Source: Bacteroidota bacterium
GTDB taxonomy: Bacteria; Bacteroidota; Ignavibacteria; Kapaibacteriales; UBA2268
Assembly (NCBI GenBank): GCA_004322215.1
Contig: SCSM01000023.1
Span: forward strand, 62,001 to 126,000
DNA length: 64,000 nt
Direction: 5' to 3'
Part shown: positions 46,972-54,907 of the stretch, piece by piece
Layout: each line of letters begins with the position of its first letter
Numbering within the stretch: position 1 is the stretch's first letter
Translations under genes and position numbers: made by a program
The notes under the pieces: generated by a model
Told to the model about the DNA's origin: nothing
Databases searched by the model: none
What the model saw: the letters and a program-made list of their open reading frames with translations, nothing else

Positions 46972-47400
46972 TCAACGGGGCTCCCATAGTTCAATCTTAT
47001 TGCCTTCAGTGTCCATTATATGTACAAATTTTCCGAAATCATAAGTTGCAATGCTGTCAAGTATGGTCACACCGTTTTCTTGGAGTTTATTTACAAGTCC
47101 TTCAATATTCTGGACAATGTAATTAATCATAAACTCTTTTTTGGAAGGGGAAAAATATTCATCTCCCTTTTTGAAAGGTTTCCACTGTAGCGAGTTTATC
47201 TCGTCAGGCCTGTTAATGTTTCTGGATTCAAAACTAGAGGAACCCCAATCATTTATTTCAATCCCCAAATTTTTAGTGTACCATTCTTTAGTTTCTTTCG
47301 GATTGTCTGAAAAAAAGAAAATGCCGCCAATTCCTGTCACCTTTGGTGTTGTGTCAACAGGTGAAGTTGATTTGTCTGTTTGATTTTTTTTGTCTTCCAT
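46972..47400 (-). CDS. VOC family protein, probably a lipoprotein cut off from its signal peptide by a frameshift
   Basis: The 142-residue frame has a linker (EDKKNQTDKSTSPVDTTPK) followed by a full VOC domain: VTGIGGIFFFSDNPKETKEWYTKNLG ... KFVHIMDTEGNKIELWEPR. The sequence just upstream, one frame away, encodes a complete lipoprotein signal peptide, and the linker is of the type found right after a lipidated cysteine. A run of eight A residues lies at the frame change, so the intact product is probably a secreted lipoprotein and the frameshift may be a sequencing error, slippage or mutation. Confidence 0.8.
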   Translation of the reverse strand: MEDKKNQTDKSTSPVDTTPKVTGIGGIFFFSDNPKETKEWYTKNLGIEINDWGSSSFESRNINRPDEINSLQWKPFKKGDEYFSPSKKEFMINYIVQNIEGLVNKLQENGVTILDSIATYDFGKFVHIMDTEGNKIELWEPR

Positions 47401-47477
47401 ATTGTTCTTTTTTTTGTTGTCGAAACACAGCTTGCAAGAAGTGCTACAAGCACAATAATTGTCAATAATCTTTTCAT
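47401..47477 (-). other. Out-of-frame lipoprotein signal peptide of the VOC gene
   Basis: From ATG 47477 the minus strand reads MKRLLTIIVLVALLASC followed by VSTTKK, an ideal signal with lipobox LASC. The frame is shifted by one base relative to the VOC domain; an A8 run at 47408-47415 is the likely place of the shift. The upstream 29-base repeat sits 56 bases before this ATG, the same distance as at the PEP-mutase-like gene. Confidence 0.65.
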
Positions 47478-47532
47478 ACAGTAATATTTCCTATTCGTAT
47501 ATTGTTGAATAGTCTAATGTTAAGGTTACACT

Positions 47533-47561
47533 AATTCATTTATTTACTAACTCTAAATTAA
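47533..47561 (-). repeat. 29-base repeat element, copy 2
   Basis: It matches 42077-42105 in 26 of 29 bases and lies between a TAAATTTG promoter-like site (minus strand, 47569-47576) and the lipoprotein/VOC gene, i.e. in the probable untranslated leader. Confidence 0.6.
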
Positions 47562-47568
47562 TGATATA

Positions 47569-47576
47569 CAAATTTA
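47569..47576 (-). promoter_or_regulatory. Bacteroidota-type promoter candidate for the lipoprotein/VOC gene
   Basis: The minus strand reads TAAATTTG (TAnnTTTG) about 92 bases before ATG 47477. No clear TTG -33 element is visible. Confidence 0.35.
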
Positions 47577-47732
47577 ACTTTTCTAATGATATTTTTAAAA
47601 TATTTATTATATGTAACAGCAACTAATATGAAACAAATGAAAAAATGTTCTTCCTTTTATAATTAATTAGTTGAAAATAATTTTAGGCAATTATTCGTTT
47701 AACCCACTTTTAAGCAGAGTCAAAATAAATGT

Positions 47733-48308
47733 ATGAAAAACATTAATAGCAATAAAAAGGAGTTGTCAGCAGGACAACTTGAAGAACTATTCAGAGCATT
47801 GAAAGCACGTTTTGAGAAAAACATGATCCGCCATAAAGGTCTTGAATGGGCTAAAGTACAAGCAAAGCTTGAAGCTAATGCTGAAAAACTGTGGTCACTT
47901 AATGAAATGGAAAGAACAGGCGGTGAACCGGATGTTGTTGCTTATGTTCAAAAGACCGGCGAGTTTATTTTTTATGATTGTTCAGCAGAAAGTCCTAAGG
48001 AGCGCAGAAGTCTTTGTTACGACCGTGAAGCTTTGGATTCAAGGAAAGAACATAAACCGAAAGATAATGTTATTGATATGGCAGTCGCCATGGGCATTGA
48101 GCTTTTAACAGAAGAACAATACCGGGAGTTGCAAAAGCTTGGCAATTTCGATTTGAAAACATCAAGCTGGGTGAAAACACCATCAGATATTAGAAAACTC
48201 GGCGGTGCAATCTATTGTGACCGTCGCTACAACACTGTCTTTGTGTATCACAACGGAGCAGAATCTTACTATGCAGCAAGAGGGTTCCGCGGCTTGCTAA
48301 AGGTATGA
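47733..48308 (+). CDS. DUF4256 domain protein
   Basis: The 191-residue cytosolic protein matches DUF4256 along its whole length (LFRALKARFEKN, LEWAKVQAKLEANAEKLWSLNEMERTGGEPDVV, YDCSAESPKERRSLCYD, GAIYCDRRYNTVFVYHNGAESYYAARGFRG). The family has no known function. It is one of several small single genes in this accessory region and the only one there in the plus orientation apart from the PadR pair. Confidence 0.88.
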   Translation: MKNINSNKKELSAGQLEELFRALKARFEKNMIRHKGLEWAKVQAKLEANAEKLWSLNEMERTGGEPDVVAYVQKTGEFIFYDCSAESPKERRSLCYDREALDSRKEHKPKDNVIDMAVAMGIELLTEEQYRELQKLGNFDLKTSSWVKTPSDIRKLGGAIYCDRRYNTVFVYHNGAESYYAARGFRGLLKV

Positions 48309-48353
48309 ATTTTGCACAGACAGGAAGAGGGAAGTCATTATTTTTTTAGAATT

Positions 48354-48671
48354 CTAATACTCAATTTCATTGATGATTTCATAATGCTGTGAAGTTTCGT
48401 CGTGCCTTAAAAGCACTTCCCTTGCTTTTTGCGGTACGTAAGATTTTTCATAATCCTCACCAGCAAACTCCTTAATGGCTTCTATACTATCAAATAGCAT
48501 AATGGTAATGAATTCTACTTCATTCTTGTGCTCATGCTTGAGAAGCGAAATTTTCCTGTATCCCTTGACATGTTTATTTTCGATAGAAGGGAACACTTCG
48601 GTTCTTAGTAATTCTTCATATACATGAGCATTTGCCAAAGTCGTCCAACCATGCCATAATCTCGCTATCAT
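48354..48671 (-). CDS. Antibiotic biosynthesis monooxygenase (ABM) family protein
   Basis: This 105-residue protein has the dimeric alpha-beta ABM ferredoxin-like fold: IARLWHGWTTLANAHVYEELLRTEVFPSI ... YRKISLLKHEHKNEVEFITIMLFDSIEAIKEFAG ... VPQKAREVLL. Such proteins are cofactor-free monooxygenases or haem-degrading-like proteins; specific activity cannot be read from sequence. It is convergent with the DUF4256 gene. Confidence 0.8.
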   Translation of the reverse strand: MIARLWHGWTTLANAHVYEELLRTEVFPSIENKHVKGYRKISLLKHEHKNEVEFITIMLFDSIEAIKEFAGEDYEKSYVPQKAREVLLRHDETSQHYEIINEIEY

Positions 48672-48796
48672 AGTTTTGTTCCTTAGATATAAAAATGAAA
48701 TTTTGAATAAAATTATTTAATTTCTAATTTACAAAATATTTGTTGAAAATAATTTATTAATGTTTTTAAATTATATAAATTTTAGATTAATGAAGT

Positions 48797-49675
48797 ATGG
48801 AAAAAGAAACAAATCAAGAAACGAATTATCCAATATGGCTTGATAGAAATGAATATCCTTTTACGAGCCATTTCTTTGATTTGCCGGTTGGCAAAATGCA
48901 TTATATTGATGAGGGTCAAGGGGACCCTATAGTGATGATTCATGGAAATCCGGGTTGGAGCTTCGAATTCAGGAATATAATTAAGGAATTATCAAAGACT
49001 AATCGCTGTATAGCTATTGACCATATTGGATTCGGTTTATCTGACAAACCGTTTGATTTTGATTATTTGCCATCAAGCCAGGCAAAGAATTTTGAAATAT
49101 TCATGGATAGCCTGAATTTAAATAATATTGCAATGACTTTCAACGACTGGGGTGGTCCTATCGGCTTATCTTATGCAATAAAACACCCCGAAATAATCAA
49201 GAAACTAGTAATTATGAATACTTTTTTATGGTCTGTAGAAGATGACCCCCACTATCAAAAATTCAGCGGATTGATGGGAGGCGGATTTGGCAGATTTATG
49301 ATAAAGAATTTCAATTTATTTGCTCATTTCTTTTTACCGAAAGTTTTTGGTGAGAAAAAGAATTTACCAAAGCATATCCATAAACATTATTATAAACATT
49401 TGGCAACAAGAAAAGATAGGAAGGGATGTTATACATTCCCGAAACATATTATTGCATCGAGTAAATGGTTAGACAGTCTTTGGCAGCAAAGAGAAAGGAT
49501 TAATTCAATACCAACAACTTTTGTGTGGGGAATGAAAGATATAGCATTTCGTGAAAAAGAATTGAACTACTGGATTGAAAATTGGAAAAATCCAAAAGTA
49601 GTTAGATTGGAAGGAGTAGGGCATTATCCTCAGGAGGAATCACCGAATGATGTTATAAATTCATTGAGAGGATAA
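48797..49675 (+). CDS. Haloalkane dehalogenase-like alpha/beta hydrolase
   Basis: The 292-residue alpha/beta hydrolase has the oxyanion region HGNPGWSFEFRNI, the nucleophile elbow NDWGGPIG where Asp (not Ser) is the nucleophile, as in haloalkane dehalogenases, and the acid/His pair in GMKDIAFRE and GVGHYPQEE. The Trp next to the nucleophile that helps hold halide is present. It is likely to cleave carbon-halogen or epoxide bonds, though many homologues act on other substrates. The carAB leader follows. Confidence 0.85.
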   Translation: MEKETNQETNYPIWLDRNEYPFTSHFFDLPVGKMHYIDEGQGDPIVMIHGNPGWSFEFRNIIKELSKTNRCIAIDHIGFGLSDKPFDFDYLPSSQAKNFEIFMDSLNLNNIAMTFNDWGGPIGLSYAIKHPEIIKKLVIMNTFLWSVEDDPHYQKFSGLMGGGFGRFMIKNFNLFAHFFLPKVFGEKKNLPKHIHKHYYKHLATRKDRKGCYTFPKHIIASSKWLDSLWQQRERINSIPTTFVWGMKDIAFREKELNYWIENWKNPKVVRLEGVGHYPQEESPNDVINSLRG

Positions 49676-49725
49676 AATCGATATCTAATCTTAATTACAA
49701 AATTTAGTTTTACCAAAATTTTCTT

Positions 49726-49733
49726 TATATTTG
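49726..49733 (+). promoter_or_regulatory. Bacteroidota-type promoter candidate for carAB
   Basis: TATATTTG fits TAnnTTTG; the -33 part is weak (TTTAG near 49703). Transcripts would start near 49740 and carry a leader of over 140 bases with a leader peptide and a terminator hairpin. Confidence 0.5.
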
Positions 49734-49770
49734 TATGATTATATGAATTAAAATTTAAAGAAATAGATTT

Positions 49771-49824
49771 ATGCCCTGTAGAAAAAAAGGAATTGAAATA
49801 GTTATAAGGAAAAATCCTCAATGA
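49771..49824 (+). CDS. Putative 17-residue leader peptide of carAB
   Basis: ATG-initiated frame MPCRKKGIEIVIRKNPQ ends with TGA at 49822-49824, just beyond the 5' arm of a terminator hairpin (49810-49822). A ribosome that finishes the peptide would cover that arm and stop the hairpin forming. The peptide is rich in Arg and Lys. Whether it is translated is unproven; no strong ribosome-binding site precedes it. Confidence 0.45.
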   Translation: MPCRKKGIEIVIRKNPQ

Positions 49825-49848
49825 GTTAATTATTGGGGATTTTTTTTT
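49810..49848 (+). terminator. Terminator hairpin in the carAB leader (attenuator candidate)
   Basis: AAAAATCCTCAAT (49810-49822) pairs with ATTGGGGATTTTT (49832-49844), one G-T pair, loop of 9, then a run of eight T (49841-49848). It lies 35 bases before carA. It could also end the dehalogenase transcript. Confidence 0.85.
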
Positions 49849-49882
49849 GTTTTTTTATCATAAAAAGACAAAAATTTGAATT

Positions 49883-50968
49883 ATGGGAACTGTAAATAAA
49901 TGCAAATTGCTACTGGAGGATGGAAGCGTATTTGAAGGTCAATCCTTCGGCTATGAGGGCTCATCTGCAGGCGAGGTTGTATTCAATACAGCAATGACGG
50001 GCTATCCCGAGAGCCTGACTGACCCTTCATATAAAGGTCAACTTTTGGTACTCACTTATCCTCTTATAGGGAATTACGGTGTACCGGCTCAATCCGCAGA
50101 AAACGGCTTGGAAAAGTTTTTCGAATCGAACTCGGTGCATATTTCAGGTCTGATTATATCTGATTATTCTTTTAAATATAATCATTGGAATGCGACAAAG
50201 AGTCTGGGTGACTGGCTTAAAGAAAACAAAGTGCCTGGAATTTTTGGAATAGACACTCGCGAACTTACTAAAAGACTAAGGGAAAAGGGTGTGGCACTTG
50301 GTAAAATTATATTTAATGATAATGACATAGATTTTTATGACCCGAATATTGATAACCTTGTCGCTAAAGTCAGTTGTTCAGAAAAAACAATTTATGGAAA
50401 CGGGAAATATAAAATTATTCTTGTTGACTGCGGAGTGAAAAATAATATAATAAGATACCTGCTGACCTTTGATACAACAGTTATCCGGGTACCATGGGAT
50501 TATGATTTCACAAAGGATGAATATGACGGACTCTTTTTGTCGAACGGTCCCGGTGACCCGCAAATGTGTTCAGTAACGATTAAAAATTTACGAAAAGCAT
50601 TGGAAATAGATAAACCGATTTTCGGTATATGCCTTGGTAACCAGCTTCTTGGAATTGCATCAGGCGCAAATACATACAAGTTGAAATACGGTCACAGAAG
50701 CCATAACCAGCCGGTACTGATGAGCGGAACAGAGCGAGCGTTTATCACATCGCAGAATCACGGGTATGCAATTCAGGACGGCACTTTAACAGACGGCTGG
50801 GAGCCATATTTCATAAATCTGAATGACGGCTCCAACGAAGGAATAAGGCATAAGAGCAAACCAATATTTTCAGCGCAGTTCCACCCCGAAGCATCAGGAG
50901 GACCAACTGACACCGAGTTTTTATTCGAACAATTTATTGATTTGGTGAAAAAATGGAAAGAAAAATAA
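49883..50968 (+). CDS. carA: Carbamoyl-phosphate synthase small (glutaminase) subunit
   Basis: The 361-residue subunit hydrolyses glutamine and feeds ammonia to CarB for carbamoyl phosphate, used in pyrimidine and arginine synthesis. The N-terminal CarA domain (LEDGSVFEGQSFGYEGSSAGEVVFNTAMTGYPE) is followed by the class-I glutaminase with Cys in FGICLGNQLLGIASG and His/Glu in FHPEASGGP. Its end overlaps carB by 16 bases, coupling their translation. The leader has an attenuator-like structure. Confidence 0.97.
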   Translation: MGTVNKCKLLLEDGSVFEGQSFGYEGSSAGEVVFNTAMTGYPESLTDPSYKGQLLVLTYPLIGNYGVPAQSAENGLEKFFESNSVHISGLIISDYSFKYNHWNATKSLGDWLKENKVPGIFGIDTRELTKRLREKGVALGKIIFNDNDIDFYDPNIDNLVAKVSCSEKTIYGNGKYKIILVDCGVKNNIIRYLLTFDTTVIRVPWDYDFTKDEYDGLFLSNGPGDPQMCSVTIKNLRKALEIDKPIFGICLGNQLLGIASGANTYKLKYGHRSHNQPVLMSGTERAFITSQNHGYAIQDGTLTDGWEPYFINLNDGSNEGIRHKSKPIFSAQFHPEASGGPTDTEFLFEQFIDLVKKWKEK

Positions 50969-53900
50969 ATAAGGTTTTGCTGCTTGGCTCAGGTGCCTTG
51001 AAAATTGGTGAAGCAGGAGAGTTCGATTATTCCGGTTCACAGGCATTGAAGGCATTAAAAGAAGAGGGTATAACAACTGTACTTGTGAATCCTAATATAG
51101 CCACAGTACAGACCTCGGAACATATTGCAGACAGCATTTATTTTTTACCTGTTACTCCATATTTTGTAGAGCAGGTGATTAAGAAGGAAAAGCCGGAAGG
51201 AATATTGCTTTCTTTCGGAGGGCAGACTGCTCTTAACTGCGGAATTGCTCTATTTGAACAAGGAGTTTTTGAAAAGTATAATGTCGAGGTTCTCGGCACA
51301 CCTATTCGTGCAATAATGGATACCGAAGACAGGGAACTTTTTGTGAAGAAGTTAGCTGAAATCGGAGTTCTGGCACCAAGAAGCATTGCATGTACAAATA
51401 TGGAAGAAGCAATAAAAGCGGCAGAAAAGCTCGGCTTTCCGATTATTATCAGAGCCGCTTATGCACTCGGTGGATTGGGTAGCGGATTTTGTACTGATGC
51501 GGATGAACTCGATAAGCTTGCTAACAAAGCTTTTGCTTATTCTAAACAGATTTTAATTGAAGAATCCCTCAAGGGATGGAAGGAAATTGAATACGAAGTT
51601 GTCCGCGACAGATTCGACAATTGTATTACTGTGTGCAATATGGAAAACTTCGACCCGCTTGGAATTCACACAGGTGAAAGCATAGTTGTTGCACCATCAC
51701 AAACCCTGACTAACCAGGAGTACCATAAGCTGAGAAAAATATCTATCGGCATAATCAAACATATCGGTATTGTCGGCGAATGCAATGTGCAATTCGCTCT
51801 TGACCCTGATTCGGAGGATTATCGTGTTATTGAAGTCAATGCACGGCTATCACGTTCTTCTGCATTGGCATCCAAGGCAACCGGTTATCCGCTTGCATTT
51901 GTTGCGGCAAAGCTTGGATTGGGATATGGTTTGCACCAATTAAAAAATTCTATGACAAAAACCACTTCAACTTTTTTCGAACCGGCTTTGGATTATATTG
52001 TATGTAAAATCCCGCGCTGGGACTTGAATAAATTCAAAGGAGTATCGAAGCAAATCGGCTCGAGCATGAAAAGTGTCGGTGAAGTCATGGCAATCGGCAG
52101 GACTTTCGAAGAGGCACTGCAGAAGGGATTGCGAATGATTGGACAAGGTATGCACGGTTTAGTCGGTAATAAAGATTTAATTATCGAAAATTTTGAACGT
52201 GAGCTTTCTGAGCCGACAGATATGAGAATATTCGTTATTGCCGAAGCCATGAATCATAATTATAATGCTGAAAAAATACATGAACTGACAGGTATTGACC
52301 TTTGGTTTATTCAAAAGCTCGAAAATATTTTTGAGACAAGGCGAGAACTTTTGAAATTCCAAAATTTGGAAATTTTACCTGATGAATTATTACTGAAAGC
52401 GAAGAAACAGGGATTTTCCGATTTCCAGATTGCACGTTTCATATATAATGAAACAAAGGACCTTACAGAATCATTATTAAAAGTTAGGAAATTCAGGGAA
52501 GCAAAAGGAATCAAACCTGTTGTCAAGCAGATTGATACATTAGCTGCCGAATATCCCGCACAAACAAACTATCTGTACCTGACTTACGGTGGGCTTGAAA
52601 ATGATGTAGAACCTGCCGGGAAAGATGATTCAATTGTTGTATTAGGTTCCGGAGCATACAGGATAGGAAGTAGTGTAGAATTCGACTGGTGCAGTGTGAA
52701 TGCCCTTAATACAATATCTAAATCAGGACTGAAGTCAATAATGATAAATTACAATCCCGAAACAGTCAGCACAGATTATGATATATGCGACAGATTGTAT
52801 TTCGATGAACTGACTTTGGAGAGAGTGCTTGACATTATTGAATTTGAACAGCCGAGAGGTGTGATTGTGTCTGTGGGTGGTCAAATTCCGAACAATCTTG
52901 CAATGCGGCTTATGAAGGTTGGTGTGAATATCCTGGGTACTAGCCCCGAATCAATTGACAGGGCTGAAGACAGGCATAAATTTTCGAATATGTTAGACAA
53001 AATGAAAGTTGACCAGCCCGAATGGATTGAATCTACAAGCGTAGCAGAGGTTCTTGATTTTGCTAATAAAGTTGGATTTCCATTGCTGGTGAGACCCTCT
53101 TATGTGTTATCCGGTTCTGCGATGAATGTTGTATCAAATGAAAGCGAGCTTGAAAAATTTCTTACACTTGCTGCTAACGTGTCAAAACAATATCCTGTTG
53201 TAGTTACAAAATTCTTTGAAGATACAAAAGAAATTGAGATTGATGCAGTTTCTAAAAACGGAGAGATTATCGCTTATGCTATTTCAGAACATGTAGAGTT
53301 TGCAGGTGTTCATTCAGGTGATGCAACAATTCTTTTTCCTCCACAGAAAATTTATGTTGAGACAGCAAGAAAAATAAAAAAGACTACAAGTCAAATAGCT
53401 AAAGAATTAAATATTACAGGTCCTTTTAATATTCAATACCTTGCAAAAAATAATGATATAAAAGTGATTGAATGTAATCTTCGGGCATCCAGGAGTTTCC
53501 CGTTTGTTTCCAAAGTTTTGAAAATCAATTTAATTGAAATGGCGACAAAAGCCATGCTCGGATTTGATGTTAAGAAACCGGACAAATCAATTTTCGACCT
53601 CGACTATATCGGAGTAAAAGCACCCCAATTTTCATTTTCAAGATTGCATAAAGCGGACCCTGTGCTTGGAGTGGAAATGGCTTCGACAGGTGAAGTAGGA
53701 TGCCTTGGGCGTAACTATAATGAAGTGATTCTTACTGCAATGCTCTCGGTGGGATATAAAATACCAAAGAAAAGCATACTGCTGTCTTCGGGTACAATCC
53801 GTTCAAAAGTGGAATTGGTAAATTCAGCAAGAATGTTGACTCAAAACGGTTTTGAGATTTATTCGACTTTGGGAACTTATGAGTTCCTCAATAACGAAGG

Positions 53901-54168
53901 GATAAAGACACGACTTGTCCCGCGACCTGATGAAAATTACAGACCTCACGTAATTGATTTAATCAAAGAAAAGAAATTCGATCTTATAGTAAACATATCA
54001 AAAGACCTCAGCGAAGAGGAACTGAACAAGGACTACCTGATTCGCCGCACTGCCGTTGATTTCAATGTCCCACTCATCACTAATTCCCGTCTTGCGAGTG
54101 CATTCATTCATGCTTTCTGTGAAATGAAAATAGAGGACATAGCAATTAAGAGCTGGAATGAAATGTGA
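50953..54168 (+). CDS. carB: Carbamoyl-phosphate synthase large subunit
   Basis: The 1071-residue subunit has two homologous ATP-grasp synthetase halves (VLLLGSGALKIGEAGEFDYSGSQALKALKEEG near residue 8, and VLGSGAYRIGSSVEFDWCSVNAL near 560) and the C-terminal MGS-like regulatory domain (about 935-1071) that in enteric enzymes binds UMP and IMP. It is full length. The internal arrangement and the overlap with carA are standard. Confidence 0.97.
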   Translation: MERKINKVLLLGSGALKIGEAGEFDYSGSQALKALKEEGITTVLVNPNIATVQTSEHIADSIYFLPVTPYFVEQVIKKEKPEGILLSFGGQTALNCGIALFEQGVFEKYNVEVLGTPIRAIMDTEDRELFVKKLAEIGVLAPRSIACTNMEEAIKAAEKLGFPIIIRAAYALGGLGSGFCTDADELDKLANKAFAYSKQILIEESLKGWKEIEYEVVRDRFDNCITVCNMENFDPLGIHTGESIVVAPSQTLTNQEYHKLRKISIGIIKHIGIVGECNVQFALDPDSEDYRVIEVNARLSRSSALASKATGYPLAFVAAKLGLGYGLHQLKNSMTKTTSTFFEPALDYIVCKIPRWDLNKFKGVSKQIGSSMKSVGEVMAIGRTFEEALQKGLRMIGQGMHGLVGNKDLIIENFERELSEPTDMRIFVIAEAMNHNYNAEKIHELTGIDLWFIQKLENIFETRRELLKFQNLEILPDELLLKAKKQGFSDFQIARFIYNETKDLTESLLKVRKFREAKGIKPVVKQIDTLAAEYPAQTNYLYLTYGGLENDVEPAGKDDSIVVLGSGAYRIGSSVEFDWCSVNALNTISKSGLKSIMINYNPETVSTDYDICDRLYFDELTLERVLDIIEFEQPRGVIVSVGGQIPNNLAMRLMKVGVNILGTSPESIDRAEDRHKFSNMLDKMKVDQPEWIESTSVAEVLDFANKVGFPLLVRPSYVLSGSAMNVVSNESELEKFLTLAANVSKQYPVVVTKFFEDTKEIEIDAVSKNGEIIAYAISEHVEFAGVHSGDATILFPPQKIYVETARKIKKTTSQIAKELNITGPFNIQYLAKNNDIKVIECNLRASRSFPFVSKVLKINLIEMATKAMLGFDVKKPDKSIFDLDYIGVKAPQFSFSRLHKADPVLGVEMASTGEVGCLGRNYNEVILTAMLSVGYKIPKKSILLSSGTIRSKVELVNSARMLTQNGFEIYSTLGTYEFLNNEGIKTRLVPRPDENYRPHVIDLIKEKKFDLIVNISKDLSEEELNKDYLIRRTAVDFNVPLITNSRLASAFIHAFCEMKIEDIAIKSWNEM

Positions 54169-54310
54169 GAAATTTATAAATAATCCATACCATATAAAAA
54201 GACATTAGTATATAATTAATTATAAATTTACTTAAATTTTCGGTAAATTAAATTAATTAAAAATTCGAGAGATAACTTTTTTATATAAAAATTTATTTTT
54301 TAGGGTTAAT

Positions 54311-54853
54311 ATGAAAACACCAATTTTTTTGCTATTACTCTTCATTTTCATCAGTTGTACAACTACAAGGTTTCAAAAATCAAAAGAAGGTAAAATTTAT
54401 GTCCTTTATGATAAGTCAAATGTTTTGAACTGGGATGATTTTAAAGCCATACCATATAAGAAATCAGAAATAAACGGGTATTTGAGTGTAACTTTATATT
54501 TATCACAAGGAGTAGATGTCTGGTGGGGATATAAATATTTTGAATCACATTCTGCGATTTTCCCTTATGAATCCTGGGTTAAAGATAGCAAACACACAGA
54601 TTATTATTTGAGTCATTTTAAAACATGGTTTTCTATTGCTGAAATTTATGCAAAGAAGTTGTTGCAATATTTAAAAGAAAATAAAGTTGATTATGATGAT
54701 AAACCAAAAATAACTGAAGTATTCAATCAATTTAATAAAGAGTATCTGAAAAGAGAGAAAGAGTATTTGGATGAAACAAAAGATGCCTTGGATACTTTAA
54801 AGCAATTGGATTGGAATGATAAAATAGAAAAAGAACTTAGAGAAATGAAATGA
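54311..54853 (+). CDS. Lipoprotein related to DUF922 proteins, catalytic motif degenerate
   Basis: The 180-residue lipoprotein (signal ending FIFISC) begins its mature part with VLNWDDFKAIPYKKSEINGY, the opening of DUF922-type putative secreted Zn-dependent proteases. Where family members have HExxH followed by FDI-AEIYARKL, this protein has LSHFKTWFSIAEIYAKKL, so the Glu and second His are missing. If it is a family member, it is inactive or has another role. No other similarity was noticed. Confidence 0.65.
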   Translation: MKTPIFLLLLFIFISCTTTRFQKSKEGKIYVLYDKSNVLNWDDFKAIPYKKSEINGYLSVTLYLSQGVDVWWGYKYFESHSAIFPYESWVKDSKHTDYYLSHFKTWFSIAEIYAKKLLQYLKENKVDYDDKPKITEVFNQFNKEYLKREKEYLDETKDALDTLKQLDWNDKIEKELREMK

Positions 54854-54907
54854 TGATACATTATTTTATTGAAATGATAATATCTTATAATAATTGACAA
54901 GTGTTTT

